Assembly: GCA_964057225.1 (NCBI GenBank)
Contig: OZ059894.1
Span: 2,108,001-2,172,000 of the forward strand
DNA from: Auanema rhodensis
Lineage: Eukaryota > Nematoda > Chromadorea > Rhabditida > Rhabditidae
Length of the DNA: 64,000 nucleotides
Direction of reading: 5' to 3'
The position numbers were made by a program, and so were the translations under genes. Below, piece after piece: positions 23,869 through 37,557 of this stretch. How positions within the stretch are numbered: the stretch's first letter is position 1; each line of letters starts with the position of its first letter. The notes under the pieces are model-generated. The model was given only the letters and a program-made list of their open reading frames with translations, was not told the origin of the DNA and ran no database searches.

Positions 23869-26800
23869 TAGCTTCCAAAAACATTTTGACAAAAATTTTT
23901 TCGAAAAATTTCAGAATAATTTAGCAAAAAGTAGATGTTTTTAGATTTCTTTTCTCAAGGCAAAGACGATGGACAATGTTATTCAACGAAAAAATTAATT
24001 CTTCAGGGTGAAAATCGAGGATATAAGTGTGAATTTATATCAGTTGATATCTCGGTGCATTTTTAAGCTAGCGCAAATCTGATAACACAGATCGACGCAG
24101 CTTGAAAATCCGCATCGAATGCACTATACTACATTGAGGAACGCTTAATACAAAAATTAGTTATGATCGTTTGAAAAATGATGCATTAGTGTATGTTGAG
24201 TTTCCATGTACACTCAACATAGCTTCCAAAAACATTTTGACAAAAATTTTTTCGAAAAATTTCAAAATAATTTAGCAGAAAGTAGATGTTTTTAGATTCC
24301 TTTTTTTAAGGCAAAGACGATGGACAATGTTATTCAACGAAAAAATTAATTCTTCAGGGTGAAAATCGAGGATATAAGTGTGAACTTATATCAGTTGATA
24401 TCTCGGTGCATTTTCAAGCTAGCGCAAATCTGATAACACAGATCGACGCAGCTTGAAAATCCGCATCGAATGCACTATACTACATTGAGGAACGCTTAAT
24501 ACAAAAATTAGTTATGATCGTTTGAAAAATGATGCATTAGTGTATGTTGAGTTTCCATGTACACTCAACATAGCTTCCAAAAACATTTTGACAAAAATTT
24601 TTTCGAAAAATTTCAAAATAATTTAGCAGAAAGTAGATGTTTTTAGATTCCTTTTTTTAAGGCAAAGACGATGGACAATGTTGTTCAACGAAAAAATTAA
24701 TTCTTCAGGGTGAAAATCGAGGATATAAGTGTGAACTTATATCAGTTGATATCTCGGTGCATTTTTAAGCTAGCGCAAATCTGATAACACAGATCGACGC
24801 AGCTTGAAAATCCGCATCGAATGCACTATACTACATTGAGGAACGCTTAATACAAAAATTAGTTATGATCGTTTGAAAAATGATGCATTAGTGTATGTTG
24901 AGTTTCCATGTACACTCAACATAGCTTCCAAAAACATTTTGACAAAAATTTTTTCGAAAAATTTCAAAATAATTTAGCAGAAAGTAGATGTTTTTAGATT
25001 CCTTTTTTTAAGGCAAAGACGATGGACAATGTTATTCAACGAAAAAATTAATTCTTCAGGGTGAAAATCGAGGATATAAGTGTGAACTTATATCAGTTGA
25101 TATCTCGGTGCATTTTTAAGCTAGCGCAAATCTGATAACACAGATCGACGCAGCTTGAAAATCCGCATCGAATGCACTATACTACTTTGAGAAACGCTTA
25201 ATACAAAAATTAGTTATGATCGTTTGAAAAATGATGCATTAGTGTATGTTGAGTTTCCATGTACACTCAACATAGCTTCCAAAAACATTTTGACAAAATT
25301 TTTTTCGAAAAATTTCAAAATAATTTAGCAGAAAGTAGATGTTTTTAGATTCCTTTTTTTAAGGCAAAGACGACAGACAATGTTATTCAACGAAAAAATT
25401 AATTCTTCAGGGTGAAAATCGAGGATATAAGTGTGAACTTATATCAGTTGATATCTCGGTGCATTTTTAAGCTAGCGCAAATCTGATAACACAGATCGAC
25501 GCAGCTTGAAAATCCGCATCGAATGCACTATACTACTTTGAGAAACGTTAAATACAAAAATTAGTTATGATCGTTTGAAAAATGATGCATTAGTGTATGT
25601 TGAGTTTCCATGTACACTCAACATAGCTTCCAAAAACATTTTGACAAAATTTTTTTCGAAAAATTTCAAAATAATTTAGCAGAAAGTAGATGTTTTTAGA
25701 TTCCTTTTTTTAAGGCAAAGACGACAGACAATGTTATTCAACGAAAAAATTAATTCTTCAGGGTGAAAATCGAGGATATAAGTGTGAACTTATATCAGTT
25801 GATATCTCGGTGCATTTTTAAGCTAGCGCAAATCTGATAACACAGATCGACGCAGCTTGAAAATCCGCATCGAATGCACTATACTACATTGAGGAACGCT
25901 TAATACAAAAATTAGTTATGATCGTTTGAAAAATGATGCATTAGTGTATGTTGAGTTTCCATGTACACTCAACATAGCTTCCAAAAACATTTTGACAAAA
26001 ATTTTTTCGAAAAATTTCAAAATAATTTAGCAGAAAGTAGATGTTTTTAGATTCCTTTTTTTAAGGCAAAGACGATGGACAATGTTATTCAACGAAAAAA
26101 TTAATTCTTCAGGGTGAAAATCGAGGATATAAGTGTGAACTTATATCAGTTGATATCTCGGTGCATTTTCAAGCTAGCGCAAATCTGATAACACAGATCG
26201 ACGCAGCTTGAAAATCCGCATCGAATGCACTATACTACATTGAGGAACGCTTAATACAAAAATTAGTTATGATCGTTTGAAAAATGATGCATTAGTGTAT
26301 GTTGAGTTTCCATGTACACTCAACATAGCTTCCAAAAACATTTTGACAAAAATTTTTTCGAAAAATTTCAAAATAATTTAGCAGAAAGTAGATGTTTTTA
26401 GATTCCTTTTTTTAAGGCAAAGACGATGGACAATGTTGTTCAACGAAAAAATTAATTCTTCAGGGTGAAAATCGAGGATATAAGTGTGAACTTATATCAG
26501 TTGATATCTCGGTGCATTTTTAAGCTAGCGCAAATCTGATAACACAGATCGACGCAGCTTGAAAATCCGCATCGAATGCACTATACTACATTGAGGAACG
26601 CTTAATACAAAAATTAGTTATGATCGTTTGAAAAATGATGAATTAGTGTATGTTGAGTTTCCATGTACACTCAACATAGCTTCCAAAAACATTTTGACAA
26701 AAATTTTTTCGAAAAATTTCAAAATAATTTAGCAGAAAGTATATGTTTTTAGATTCCTTTTTTCAAGGCAAAGACGATGAACAATGTTATTCAACGAAAA

Positions 26801-29800
26801 AATTAATTCTTCAGGGTGAAAATCGAGGATATAAGTGTGAATTTATATCAGTTGATATCTCGGTGCATTTTTAAGCTAGCGCAAATCTGATAACACAGAT
26901 CGACGCAGCTTAAAAATCCGCATCGAATGCACTATACTACATTGAGGAACGCTTAATACAAAAATTAGTTATGATCGTTTGAAAAATGATGCATTAGTGT
27001 ATGTTGAGTTTCCATGTACACTCAACATAGCTTCCAAAAACATTTTGACAAAAATTTTTTCGAAAAATTTCAGAATAATTTAGCAAAAAGTAGATGTTTT
27101 TAGATTTCTTTTCTCAAGGCAAAGACGATGGACAATGTTATTCAACGAAAAAATTAATTCTTCAGGGTGAAAATCGAGGATATAAGTGTGAATTTATATC
27201 AGTTGATATCTCGGTGCATTTTTAAGCTAGCGCAAATCTGATAACACAGATCGACGCAGCTTGAAAATCCGCATCGAATGCACTATACTACATTGAGGAA
27301 CGCTTAATACAAAAATTAGTTATGATCGTTTGAAAAATGATGCATTAGTGTATGTTGAGTTTCCATGTACACTCAACATAGCTTCCAAAAACATTTTGAC
27401 AAAAATTTTTTCGAAAAATTTCAAAATAATTTAGCAGAAAGTAGATGTTTTTAGATTCCTTTTTTTAAGGCAAAGACGATGGACAATGTTATTCAACGAA
27501 AAAATTAATTCTTCAGGGTGAAAATCGAGGATATAAGTGTGAACTTATATCAGTTGATATCTCGGTGCATTTTCAAGCTAGCGCAAATCTGATAACACAG
27601 ATCGACGCAGCTTGAAAATCCGCATCGAATGCACTATACTACATTGAGGAACGCTTAATACAAAAATTAGTTATGATCGTTTGAAAAATGATGCATTAGT
27701 GTATGTTGAGTTTCCATGTACACTCAACATAGCTTCCAAAAACATTTTGACAAAAATTTTTTCGAAAAATTTCAAAATAATTTAGCAGAAAGTAGATGTT
27801 TTTAGATTCCTTTTTTTAAGGCAAAGACGATGGACAATGTTATTCAACGAAAAAATTAATTCTTCAGGGTGAAAATCGAGGATATAAGTGTGAACTTATA
27901 TCAGTTGATATCTCGGTGCATTTTTAAGCTAGCGCAAATCTGATAACACAGATCGACGCAGCTTGAAAATCCGCATCGAATGCACTATACTACTTTGAGA
28001 AACGCTTAATACAAAAATTAGTTATGATCGTTTGAAAAATGATGCATTAGTGTATGTTGAGTTTCCATGTACACTCAACATAGCTTCCAAAAACATTTTG
28101 ACAAAATTTTTTTCGAAAAATTTCAAAATAATTTAGCAGAAAGTAGATGTTTTTAGATTCCTTTTTTTAAGGCAAAGACGACAGACAATGTTATTCAACG
28201 AAAAAATTAATTCTTCAGGGTGAAAATCGAGGATATAAGTGTGAACTTATATCAGTTGATATCTCGGTGCATTTTTAAGCTAGCGCAAATCTGATAACAC
28301 AGATCGACGCAGCTTGAAAATCCGCATCGAATGCACTATACTACTTTGAGAAACGTTAAATACAAAAATTAGTTATGATCGTTTGAAAAATGATGCATTA
28401 GTGTATGTTGAGTTTCCATGTACACTCAACATAGCTTCCAAAAACATTTTGACAAAATTTTTTTCGAAAAATTTCAAAATAATTTAGCAGAAAGTAGATG
28501 TTTTTAGATTCCTTTTTTTAAGGCAAAGACGACAGACAATGTTATTCAACGAAAAAATTAATTCTTCAGGGTGAAAATCGAGGATATAAGTGTGAACTTA
28601 TATCAGTTGATATCTCGGTGCATTTTTAAGCTAGCGCAAATCTGATAACACAGATCGACGCAGCTTGAAAATCCGCATCGAATGCACTATACTACATTGA
28701 GGAACGCTTAATACAAAAATTAGTTATGATCGTTTGAAAAATGATGCATTAGTGTATGTTGAGTTTCCATGTACACTCAACATAGCTTCCAAAAACATTT
28801 TGACAAAAATTTTTTCGAAAAATTTCAAAATAATTTAGCAGAAAGTAGATGTTTTTAGATTCCTTTTTTTAAGGCAAAGACGATGGACAATGTTATTCAA
28901 CGAAAAAATTAATTCTTCAGGGTGAAAATCGAGGATATAAGTGTGAACTTATATCAGTTGATATCTCGGTGCATTTTTAAGCTAGCGCAAATCTGATAAC
29001 ACAGATCGACGCAGCTTGAAAATCCGCATCGAATGCACTATACTACTTTGAGAAACGCTTAATACAAAAATTAGTTATGATCGTTTGAAAAATGATGCAT
29101 TAGTGTATGTTGAGTTTCCATGTACACTCAACATAGCTTCCAAAAACATTTTGACAAAATTTTTTTCGAAAAATTTCAAAATAATTTAGCAGAAAGTAGA
29201 TGTTTTTAGATTCCTTTTTTTAAGGCAAAGACGACAGACAATGTTATTCAACGAAAAAATTAATTCTTCAGGGTGAAAATCGAGGATATAAGTGTGAACT
29301 TATATCAGTTGATATCTCGGTGCATTTTTAAGCTAGCGCAAATCTGATAACACAGATCGACGCAGCTTGAAAATCCGCATCGAATGCACTATACTACTTT
29401 GAGAAACGTTAAATACAAAAATTAGTTATGATCGTTTGAAAAATGATGCATTAGTGTATGTTGAGTTTCCATGTACACTCAACATAGCTTCCAAAAACAT
29501 TTTGACAAAATTTTTTTCGAAAAATTTCAAAATAATTTAGCAGAAAGTAGATGTTTTTAGATTCCTTTTTTTAAGGCAAAGACGACAGACAATGTTATTC
29601 AACGAAAAAATTAATTCTTCAGGGTGAAAATCGAGGATATAAGTGTGAACTTATATCAGTTGATATCTCGGTGCATTTTTAAGCTAGCGCAAATCTGATA
29701 ACACAGATCGACGCAGCTTGAAAATCCGCATCGAATGCACTATACTACATTGAGGAACGCTTAATACAAAAATTAGTTATGATCGTTTGAAAAATGATGC

Positions 29801-32292
29801 ATTAGTGTATGTTGAGTTTCCATGTACACTCAACATAGCTTCCAAAAACATTTTGACAAAAATTTTTTCGAAAAATTTCAAAATAATTTAGCAGAAAGTA
29901 GATGTTTTTAGATTCCTTTTTTTAAGGCAAAGACGATGGACAATGTTGTTCAACGAAAAAATTAATTCTTCAGGGTGAAAATCGAGGATATAAGTGTGAA
30001 CTTATATCAGTTGATATCTCGGTGCATTTTTAAGCTAGCGCAAATCTGATAACACAGATCGACGCAGCTTGAAAATCCGCATCGAATGCACTATACTACA
30101 TTGAGGAACGCTTAATACAAAAATTAGTTATGATCGTTTGAAAAATGATGCATTAGTGTATGTTGAGTTTCCATGTACACTCAACATAGCTTCCAAAAAC
30201 ATTTTGACAAAAATTTTTTCGAAAAATTTCAAAATAATTTAGCAGAAAGTAGATGTTTTTAGATTCCTTTTTTTAAGGCAAAGACGATGGACAATGTTAT
30301 TCAACGAAAAAATTAATTCTTCAGGGTGAAAATCGAGGATATAAGTGTGAACTTATATCAGTTGATATCTCGGTGCATTTTTAAGCTAGCGCAAATCTGA
30401 TAACACAGATCGACGCAGCTTGAAAATCCGCATCGAATGCACTATACTACTTTGAGAAACGTTAAATACAAAAATTAGTTATGATCGTTTGAAAAATGAT
30501 GCATTAGTGTATGTTGAGTTTCCATGTACACTCAACATAGCTTCCAAAAACATTTTGACAAAATTTTTTTCGAAAAATTTCAAAATAATTTAGCAGAAAG
30601 TAGATGTTTTTAGATTCCTTTTTTTAAGGCAAAGACGACAGACAATGTTATTCAACGAAAAAATTAATTCTTCAGGGTGAAAATCGAGGATATAAGTGTG
30701 AACTTATATCAGTTGATATCTCGGTGCATTTTTAAGCTAGCGCAAATCTGATAACACAGATCGACGCAGCTTGAAAATCCGCATCGAATGCACTATACTA
30801 CATTGAGGAACGCTTAATACAAAAATTAGTTATGATCGTTTGAAAAATGATGCATTAGTGTATGTTGAGTTTCCATGTACACTCAACATAGCTTCCAAAA
30901 ACATTTTGACAAAAATTTTTTCGAAAAATTTCAAAATAATTTAGCAGAAAGTAGATGTTTTTAGATTCTTTTTTTTAAGGCAAAGACGATGGACAATGTT
31001 ATTCAACGAAAAAATTAATTCTTCAGGGTGAAAATCGAGGATATAAGTGTGAACTTATATCAGTTGATATCTCGGTGCATTTTTAAGCTAGCGCAAATCT
31101 GATAACACAGATCGACGCAGCTTGAAAATCCGCATCGAATGCACTATACTACTTTGAGAAACGCTTAATACAAAAATTAGTTATGATCGTTTGAAAAATG
31201 ATGCATTAGTGTATGTTGAGTTTCCATGTACACTCAACATAGCTTCCAAAAACATTTTGACAAAATTTTTTTCGAAAAATTTCAAAATAATTTAGCAGAA
31301 AGTAGATGTTTTTAGATTCCTTTTTTTAAGGCAAAGACGACAGACAATGTTATTCAACGAAAAAATTAATTCTTCAGGGTGAAAATCGAGGATATAAGTG
31401 TGAACTTATATCAGTTGATATCTCGGTGCATTTTTAAGCTAGCGCAAATCTGATAACACAGATCGACGCAGCTTGAAAATCCGCATCGAATGCACTATAC
31501 TACATTGAGGAACGCTTAATACAAAAATTAGTTATGATCGTTTGAAAAATGATGCATTAGTGTATGTTGAGTTTCCATGTACACTCAACATAGCTTCCAA
31601 AAACATTTTGACAAAAATTTTTTCGAAAAATTTCAAAATAATTTAGCAGAAAGTAGATGTTTTTAGATTCCTTTTTTTAAGGCAAAGACGATGGACAATG
31701 TTATTCAACGAAAAAATTAATTCTTCAGGGTGAAAATCGAGGATATAAGTGTGAACTTATATCAGTTGATATCTCGGTGCATTTTTAAGCTAGCGCAAAT
31801 CTGATAACACAGATCGACGCAGCTTGAAAATCCGCATCGAATGCACTATACTACTTTGAGAAACGCTTAATACAAAAATTAGTTATGATCGTTTGAAAAA
31901 TGATGCATTAGTGTATGTTGAGTTTCCATGTACACTCAACATAGCTTCCAAAAACATTTTGACAAAATTTTTTTCGAAAAATTTCAAAATAATTTAGCAG
32001 AAAGTAGATGTTTTTAGATTCCTTTTTTTAAGGCAAAGACGACAGACAATGTTATTCAACGAAAAAATTAATTCTTCAGGGTGAAAATCGAGGATATAAG
32101 TGTGAACTTATATCAGTTGATATCTCGGTGCATTTTTAAGCTAGCGCAAATCTGATAACACAGATCGACGCAGCTTGAAAATCCGCATCGAATGCACTAT
32201 ACTACTTTGAGAAACGCTTAATACAAAAATTAGTTATGATCGTTTGAAAAATGATGCATTAGTGTATGTTGAGTTTCCATGTACACTCAACA
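23869..32292. repeat. Array segment 3: mosaic of B', E', H and E/F' monomers
   Basis: Order: B', E', E with g113, E, F', F', E', E with g113, H, B', E', E, F', F', E, F', F', E with g113, E, F', E, F', E, F'. The run H, B', E' at 23518-24570 and again at 26677-27729 is another match at nine monomers (3,159 bp). E' here has c196 paired with g236 at 24415, 26170 and 27574. The monomer at 26326 has a private a316, giving gatgaattag where others have gatgcattag. Confidence 0.8.
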
Positions 32293-33696
32293 TAGCTTCC
32301 AAAAACATTTTGACAAAATTTTTTTCGAAAAATTTCAAAATAATTTAGCAGAAAGTAGATGTTTTTAGATTCCTTTTTTTAAGGCAAAGACGACAGACAA
32401 TGTTATTCAACAAAAAAATTAATTCTTCAGGGTGAAAATCGAGGATATAAGTGTGAACTTATATCAGTTGATATCTCGGTGCATTTTTAAGCTAGCGCAA
32501 ATCTGATAACACAGATCGACGCAGCTTGAAAATCCGCATCGAATGCACTATACTACATTGAGGAACGCTTAATACAAAAATTAGTTATGATCGTTTGAAA
32601 AATGATGCATTAGTGTATGTTGAGTTTCCATGTACACTCAACATAGCTTCCAAAAACATTTTGACAAAAATTTTTTCGAAAAATTTCAAAATAATTTAGC
32701 AGAAAGTATATGTTTTTAGATTCCTTTTTTCAAGGCAAAGACGATGAACAATGTTATTCAACGAAAAAATTAATTCTTCAGGGTGAAAATCGAGGATATA
32801 AGTGTGAATTTATATCAGTTGATATCTCGGTGCATTTTTAAGCTAGCGCAAATCTGATAACACAGATCGACGCAGCTTAAAAATCCGCATCGAATGCACT
32901 ATACTACATTGAGGAACGCTTGATACAAAAATTAGTTATGATCGTTTGAAAAATGATGCATTAGTGTATGTTGAGTTTCCATGTACACTCAACATAGCTT
33001 CCAAAAACATTTTGACAAAAATTTTTTCGAAAAATTTCAGAATAATTTAGCAAAAAGTAGATGTTTTTAGATTTCTTTTCTCAAGGCAAAGACGATGGAC
33101 AATGTTATTCAACGAAAAAATTAATTCTTCAGGGTGAAAATCGAGGATATAAGTGTGAATTTATATCAGTTGATATCTCGGTGCATTTTTAAGCTAGCGC
33201 AAATCTGATAACACAGATCGACGCAGCTTAAAAATCCGCATCGAATGCACTATACTACTTTGAGAAACGCTTAATACAAAAATTAGTTATGATCGTTTGA
33301 AAAATGATGCATTAGTGTATGTTGAGTTTCCATGTACACTCAACATAGCTTCCAAAAACATTTTGACAAAATTTTTTTCGAAAAATTTCAAAATAATTTA
33401 GCAGAAAGTAGATGTTTTTAGATTCCTTTTTTTAAGGCAAAGACGACAGACAATGTTATTCAACGAAAAAATTAATTCTTCAGGGTGAAAATCGAGGATA
33501 TAAGTGTGAACTTATATCAGTTGATATCTCGGTGCATTTTTAAGCTAGCGCAAATCTGATAACACAGATCGACGCAGCTTGAAAATCCGCATCGAATGCA
33601 CTATACTACTTTGAGAAACGCTTAATACAAAAATTAGTTATGATCGTTTGAAAAATGATGCATTAGTGTATGTTGAGTTTCCATGTACACTCAACA
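32293..33696. repeat. Four-monomer shortened relative of the eight-monomer block
   Basis: Order: F' with a120, H, B' hybrid, F', followed directly by the F' with a120 at 33697. The full-length block has two extra monomers (A with t14 and the A/E hybrid) between B' and F'. Here they are missing, a clean 702 bp deletion by unequal exchange or an ancestral shorter form. The H copy has a private g279 near 32922. Confidence 0.8.
32995..33345. repeat. Hybrid B'/(A/E) monomer: deletion junction
   Basis: Left part is B' (g46, a59, t80, c86, t166, a236 at 33230). Right part has t265 (33259) and a271 as in the A/E hybrid that would follow two monomers later in the full block. The junction lies between 33231 and 33258, just downstream of the long hairpin's apex. 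Confidence 0.8.
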
Positions 33697-36504
33697 TAGC
33701 TTCCAAAAACATTTTGACAAAATTTTTTTCGAAAAATTTCAAAATAATTTAGCAGAAAGTAGATGTTTTTAGATTCCTTTTTTTAAGGCAAAGACGACAG
33801 ACAATGTTATTCAACAAAAAAATTAATTCTTCAGGGTGAAAATCGAGGATATAAGTGTGAACTTATATCAGTTGATATCTCGGTGCATTTTTAAGCTAGC
33901 GCAAATCTGATAACACAGATCGACGCAGCTTGAAAATCCGCATCGAATGCACTATACTACATTGAGGAACGCTTAATACAAAAATTAGTTATGATCGTTT
34001 GAAAAATGATGCATTAGTGTATGTTGAGTTTCCATGTACACTCAACATAGCTTCCAAAAACATTTTGACAAAAATTTTTTCGAAAAATTTCAAAATAATT
34101 TAGCAGAAAGTATATGTTTTTAGATTCCTTTTTTCAAGGCAAAGACGATGAACAATGTTATTCAACGAAAAAATTAATTCTTCAGGGTGAAAATCGAGGA
34201 TATAAGTGTGAATTTATATCAGTTGATATCTCGGTGCATTTTTAAGCTAGCGCAAATCTGATAACACAGATCGACGCAGCTTAAAAATCCGCATCGAATG
34301 CACTATACTACATTGAGGAACGCTTAATACAAAAATTAGTTATGATCGTTTGAAAAATGATGCATTAGTGTATGTTGAGTTTCCATGTACACTCAACATA
34401 GCTTCCAAAAACATTTTGACAAAAATTTTTTCGAAAAATTTCAGAATAATTTAGCAAAAAGTAGATGTTTTTAGATTTCTTTTCTCAAGGCAAAGACGAT
34501 GGACAATGTTATTCAACGAAAAAATTAATTCTTCAGGGTGAAAATCGAGGATATAAGTGTGAATTTATATCAGTTGATATCTCGGTGCATTTTTAAGCTA
34601 GCGCAAATCTGATAACACAGATCGACGCAGCTTAAAAATCCGCATCGAATGCACTATACTACATTGAGGAACGCTTAATACAAAAATTAGTTATGATCGT
34701 TTGAAAAATGATGCATTAGTGTATGTTGAGTTTCCATGTACACTCAACATTGCTTCCAAAAATATTTTGACAAAAATTTTTTCGAAAAATTTCAAATTAA
34801 TTTAGCAGAAAGTATATGTTTTTAGATTCCTTTTTTCAAGGCAAAGACGATGGACAATGTTATTCAACGAAAAAATTAATTCTTCAGGGTGAAAATCGAG
34901 GATATAAGTGTGAATTTATATCAGTTGATATCTCGGTGCATTTTTAAGCTAGCGCAAATCTGATAACACAGATCGACGCAGCTTGAAAATCCGCATCGAA
35001 TGCACTATACTACATTGAGGAACGCTTAATACAAAAATTAGTTATGATCGTTTGAAAAATGATGCATTAGTGTATGTTGAGTTTCCATGTACACTCAACA
35101 TTGCTTCCAAAAACATTTTGACAAAAATTTTTTCGAAAAATTTCAAATTAATTTAGCAGAAAGTAGATGTTTTTAGATTCCTTTTTTTAAGGCAAAGACG
35201 ATGGACAATGTTATTCAACGAAAAAATTAATTCTTCAGGGTGAAAATCGAGGATATAAGTGTGAACTTATATCAGTTGATATCTCGGTGCATTTTTAAGC
35301 TAGCGCAAATCTGATAACACAGATCGACGCAGCTTGAAAATCCGCATCGAATGCACTATACTACTTTGAGAAACGCTTAATACAAAAATTAGTTATGATC
35401 GTTTGAAAAATGATGCATTAGTGTATGTTGAGTTTCCATGTACACTCAACATAGCTTCCAAAAACATTTTGACAAAATTTTTTTCGAAAAATTTCAAAAT
35501 AATTTAGCAGAAAGTAGATGTTTTTAGATTCCTTTTTTTAAGGCAAAGACGACAGACAATGTTATTCAACGAAAAAATTAATTCTTCAGGGTGAAAATCG
35601 AGGATATAAGTGTGAACTTATATCAGTTGATATCTCGGTGCATTTTTAAGCTAGCGCAAATCTGATAACACAGATCGACGCAGCTTGAAAATCCGCATCG
35701 AATGCACTATACTACTTTGAGAAACGCTTAATACAAAAATTAGTTATGATCGTTTGAAAAATGATGCATTAGTGTATGTTGAGTTTCCATGTACACTCAA
35801 CATAGCTTCCAAAAACATTTTGACAAAATTTTTTTCGAAAAATTTCAAAATAATTTAGCAGAAAGTAGATGTTTTTAGATTCCTTTTTTTAAGGCAAAGA
35901 CGACAGACAATGTTATTCAACAAAAAAATTAATTCTTCAGGGTGAAAATCGAGGATATAAGTGTGAACTTATATCAGTTGATATCTCGGTGCATTTTTAA
36001 GCTAGCGCAAATCTGATAACACAGATCGACGCAGCTTGAAAATCCGCATCGAATGCACTATACTACATTGAGGAACGCTTAATACAAAAATTAGTTATGA
36101 TCGTTTGAAAAATGATGCATTAGTGTATGTTGAGTTTCCATGTACACTCAACATAGCTTCCAAAAACATTTTGACAAAAATTTTTTCGAAAAATTTCAAA
36201 ATAATTTAGCAGAAAGTATATGTTTTTAGATTCCTTTTTTCAAGGCAAAGACGATGAACAATGTTATTCAACGAAAAAATTAATTCTTCAGGGTGAAAAT
36301 CGAGGATATAAGTGTGAATTTATATCAGTTGATATCTCGGTGCATTTTTAAGCTAGCGCAAATCTGATAACACAGATCGACGCAGCTTAAAAATCCGCAT
36401 CGAATGCACTATACTACATTGAGGAACGCTTAATACAAAAATTAGTTATGATCGTTTGAAAAATGATGCATTAGTGTATGTTGAGTTTCCATGTACACTC
36501 AACA
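33697..36504. repeat. Eight-monomer block, copy 2 (2,808 bp)
   Basis: Repeats the block at 21061 monomer for monomer: F' with a120, H, B', A with t14, A/E hybrid, F', F' with a120, H. The two copies are 12,636 bp apart, and I saw no clear difference within the eight monomers. After this block the left copy continues B' with g236 then E', while this one continues B' with a236 then A, so the similarity ends within the ninth monomer. Confidence 0.83.
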
Positions 36505-37557
36505 TAGCTTCCAAAAACATTTTGACAAAAATTTTTTCGAAAAATTTCAGAATAATTTAGCAAAAAGTAGATGTTTTTAGATTTCTTTTCTCAAGGCAAA
36601 GACGATGGACAATGTTATTCAACGAAAAAATTAATTCTTCAGGGTGAAAATCGAGGATATAAGTGTGAATTTATATCAGTTGATATCTCGGTGCATTTTT
36701 AAGCTAGCGCAAATCTGATAACACAGATCGACGCAGCTTAAAAATCCGCATCGAATGCACTATACTACATTGAGGAACGCTTAATACAAAAATTAGTTAT
36801 GATCGTTTGAAAAATGATGCATTAGTGTATGTTGAGTTTCCATGTACACTCAACATTGCTTCCAAAAATATTTTGACAAAAATTTTTTCGAAAAATTTCA
36901 AATTAATTTAGCAGAAAGTATATGTTTTTAGATTCCTTTTTTCAAGGCAAAGACGATGGACAATGTTATTCAACGAAAAAATTATTTCTTCAGGGTGAAA
37001 ATCGAGGATATAAGTGTGAATTTATATCAGTTGATATCTCGGTGCATTTTTAAGCTAGCGCAAATCTGATAACACAGATCGACGCAGCTTGAAAATCCGC
37101 ATCGAATGCACTATACTACATTGAGGAACGCTTAATACAAAAATTAGTTATGATCGTTTGAAAAATGATGCATTAGTGTATGTTGAGTTTCCATGTACAC
37201 TCAACATTGCTTCCAAAAACATTTTGACAAAAATTTTTTCGAAAAATTTCAAATTAATTTAGCAGAAAGTATATGTTTTTAGATTCCTTTTTTCAAGGCA
37301 AAGACGATGGACAATGTTATTCAACGAAAAAATTAATTCTTCAGGGTGAAAATCGAGGATATAAGTGTGAATTTATATCAGTTGATATCTCGGTGCATTT
37401 TTAAGCTAGCGCAAATCTGATAACACAGATCGACGCAGCTTAAAAATCCGCATCGAATGCACTATACTACATTGAGGAACGCTTAATACAAAAATTAGTT
37501 ATGATCGTTTGAAAAATGATGCATTAGTGTATGTTGAGTTTCCATGTACACTCAACA
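36505..37557. repeat. Transition from H/B' to class A monomers
   Basis: Order: B' (36505), A with t14 (36856), A (37207). From here the E and F' classes that fill the 10-36 kb region disappear and A becomes dominant. The copy at 36856 has a private a-to-t change near 36985, giving ttatttcttc where others have ttaattcttc. Confidence 0.8.
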
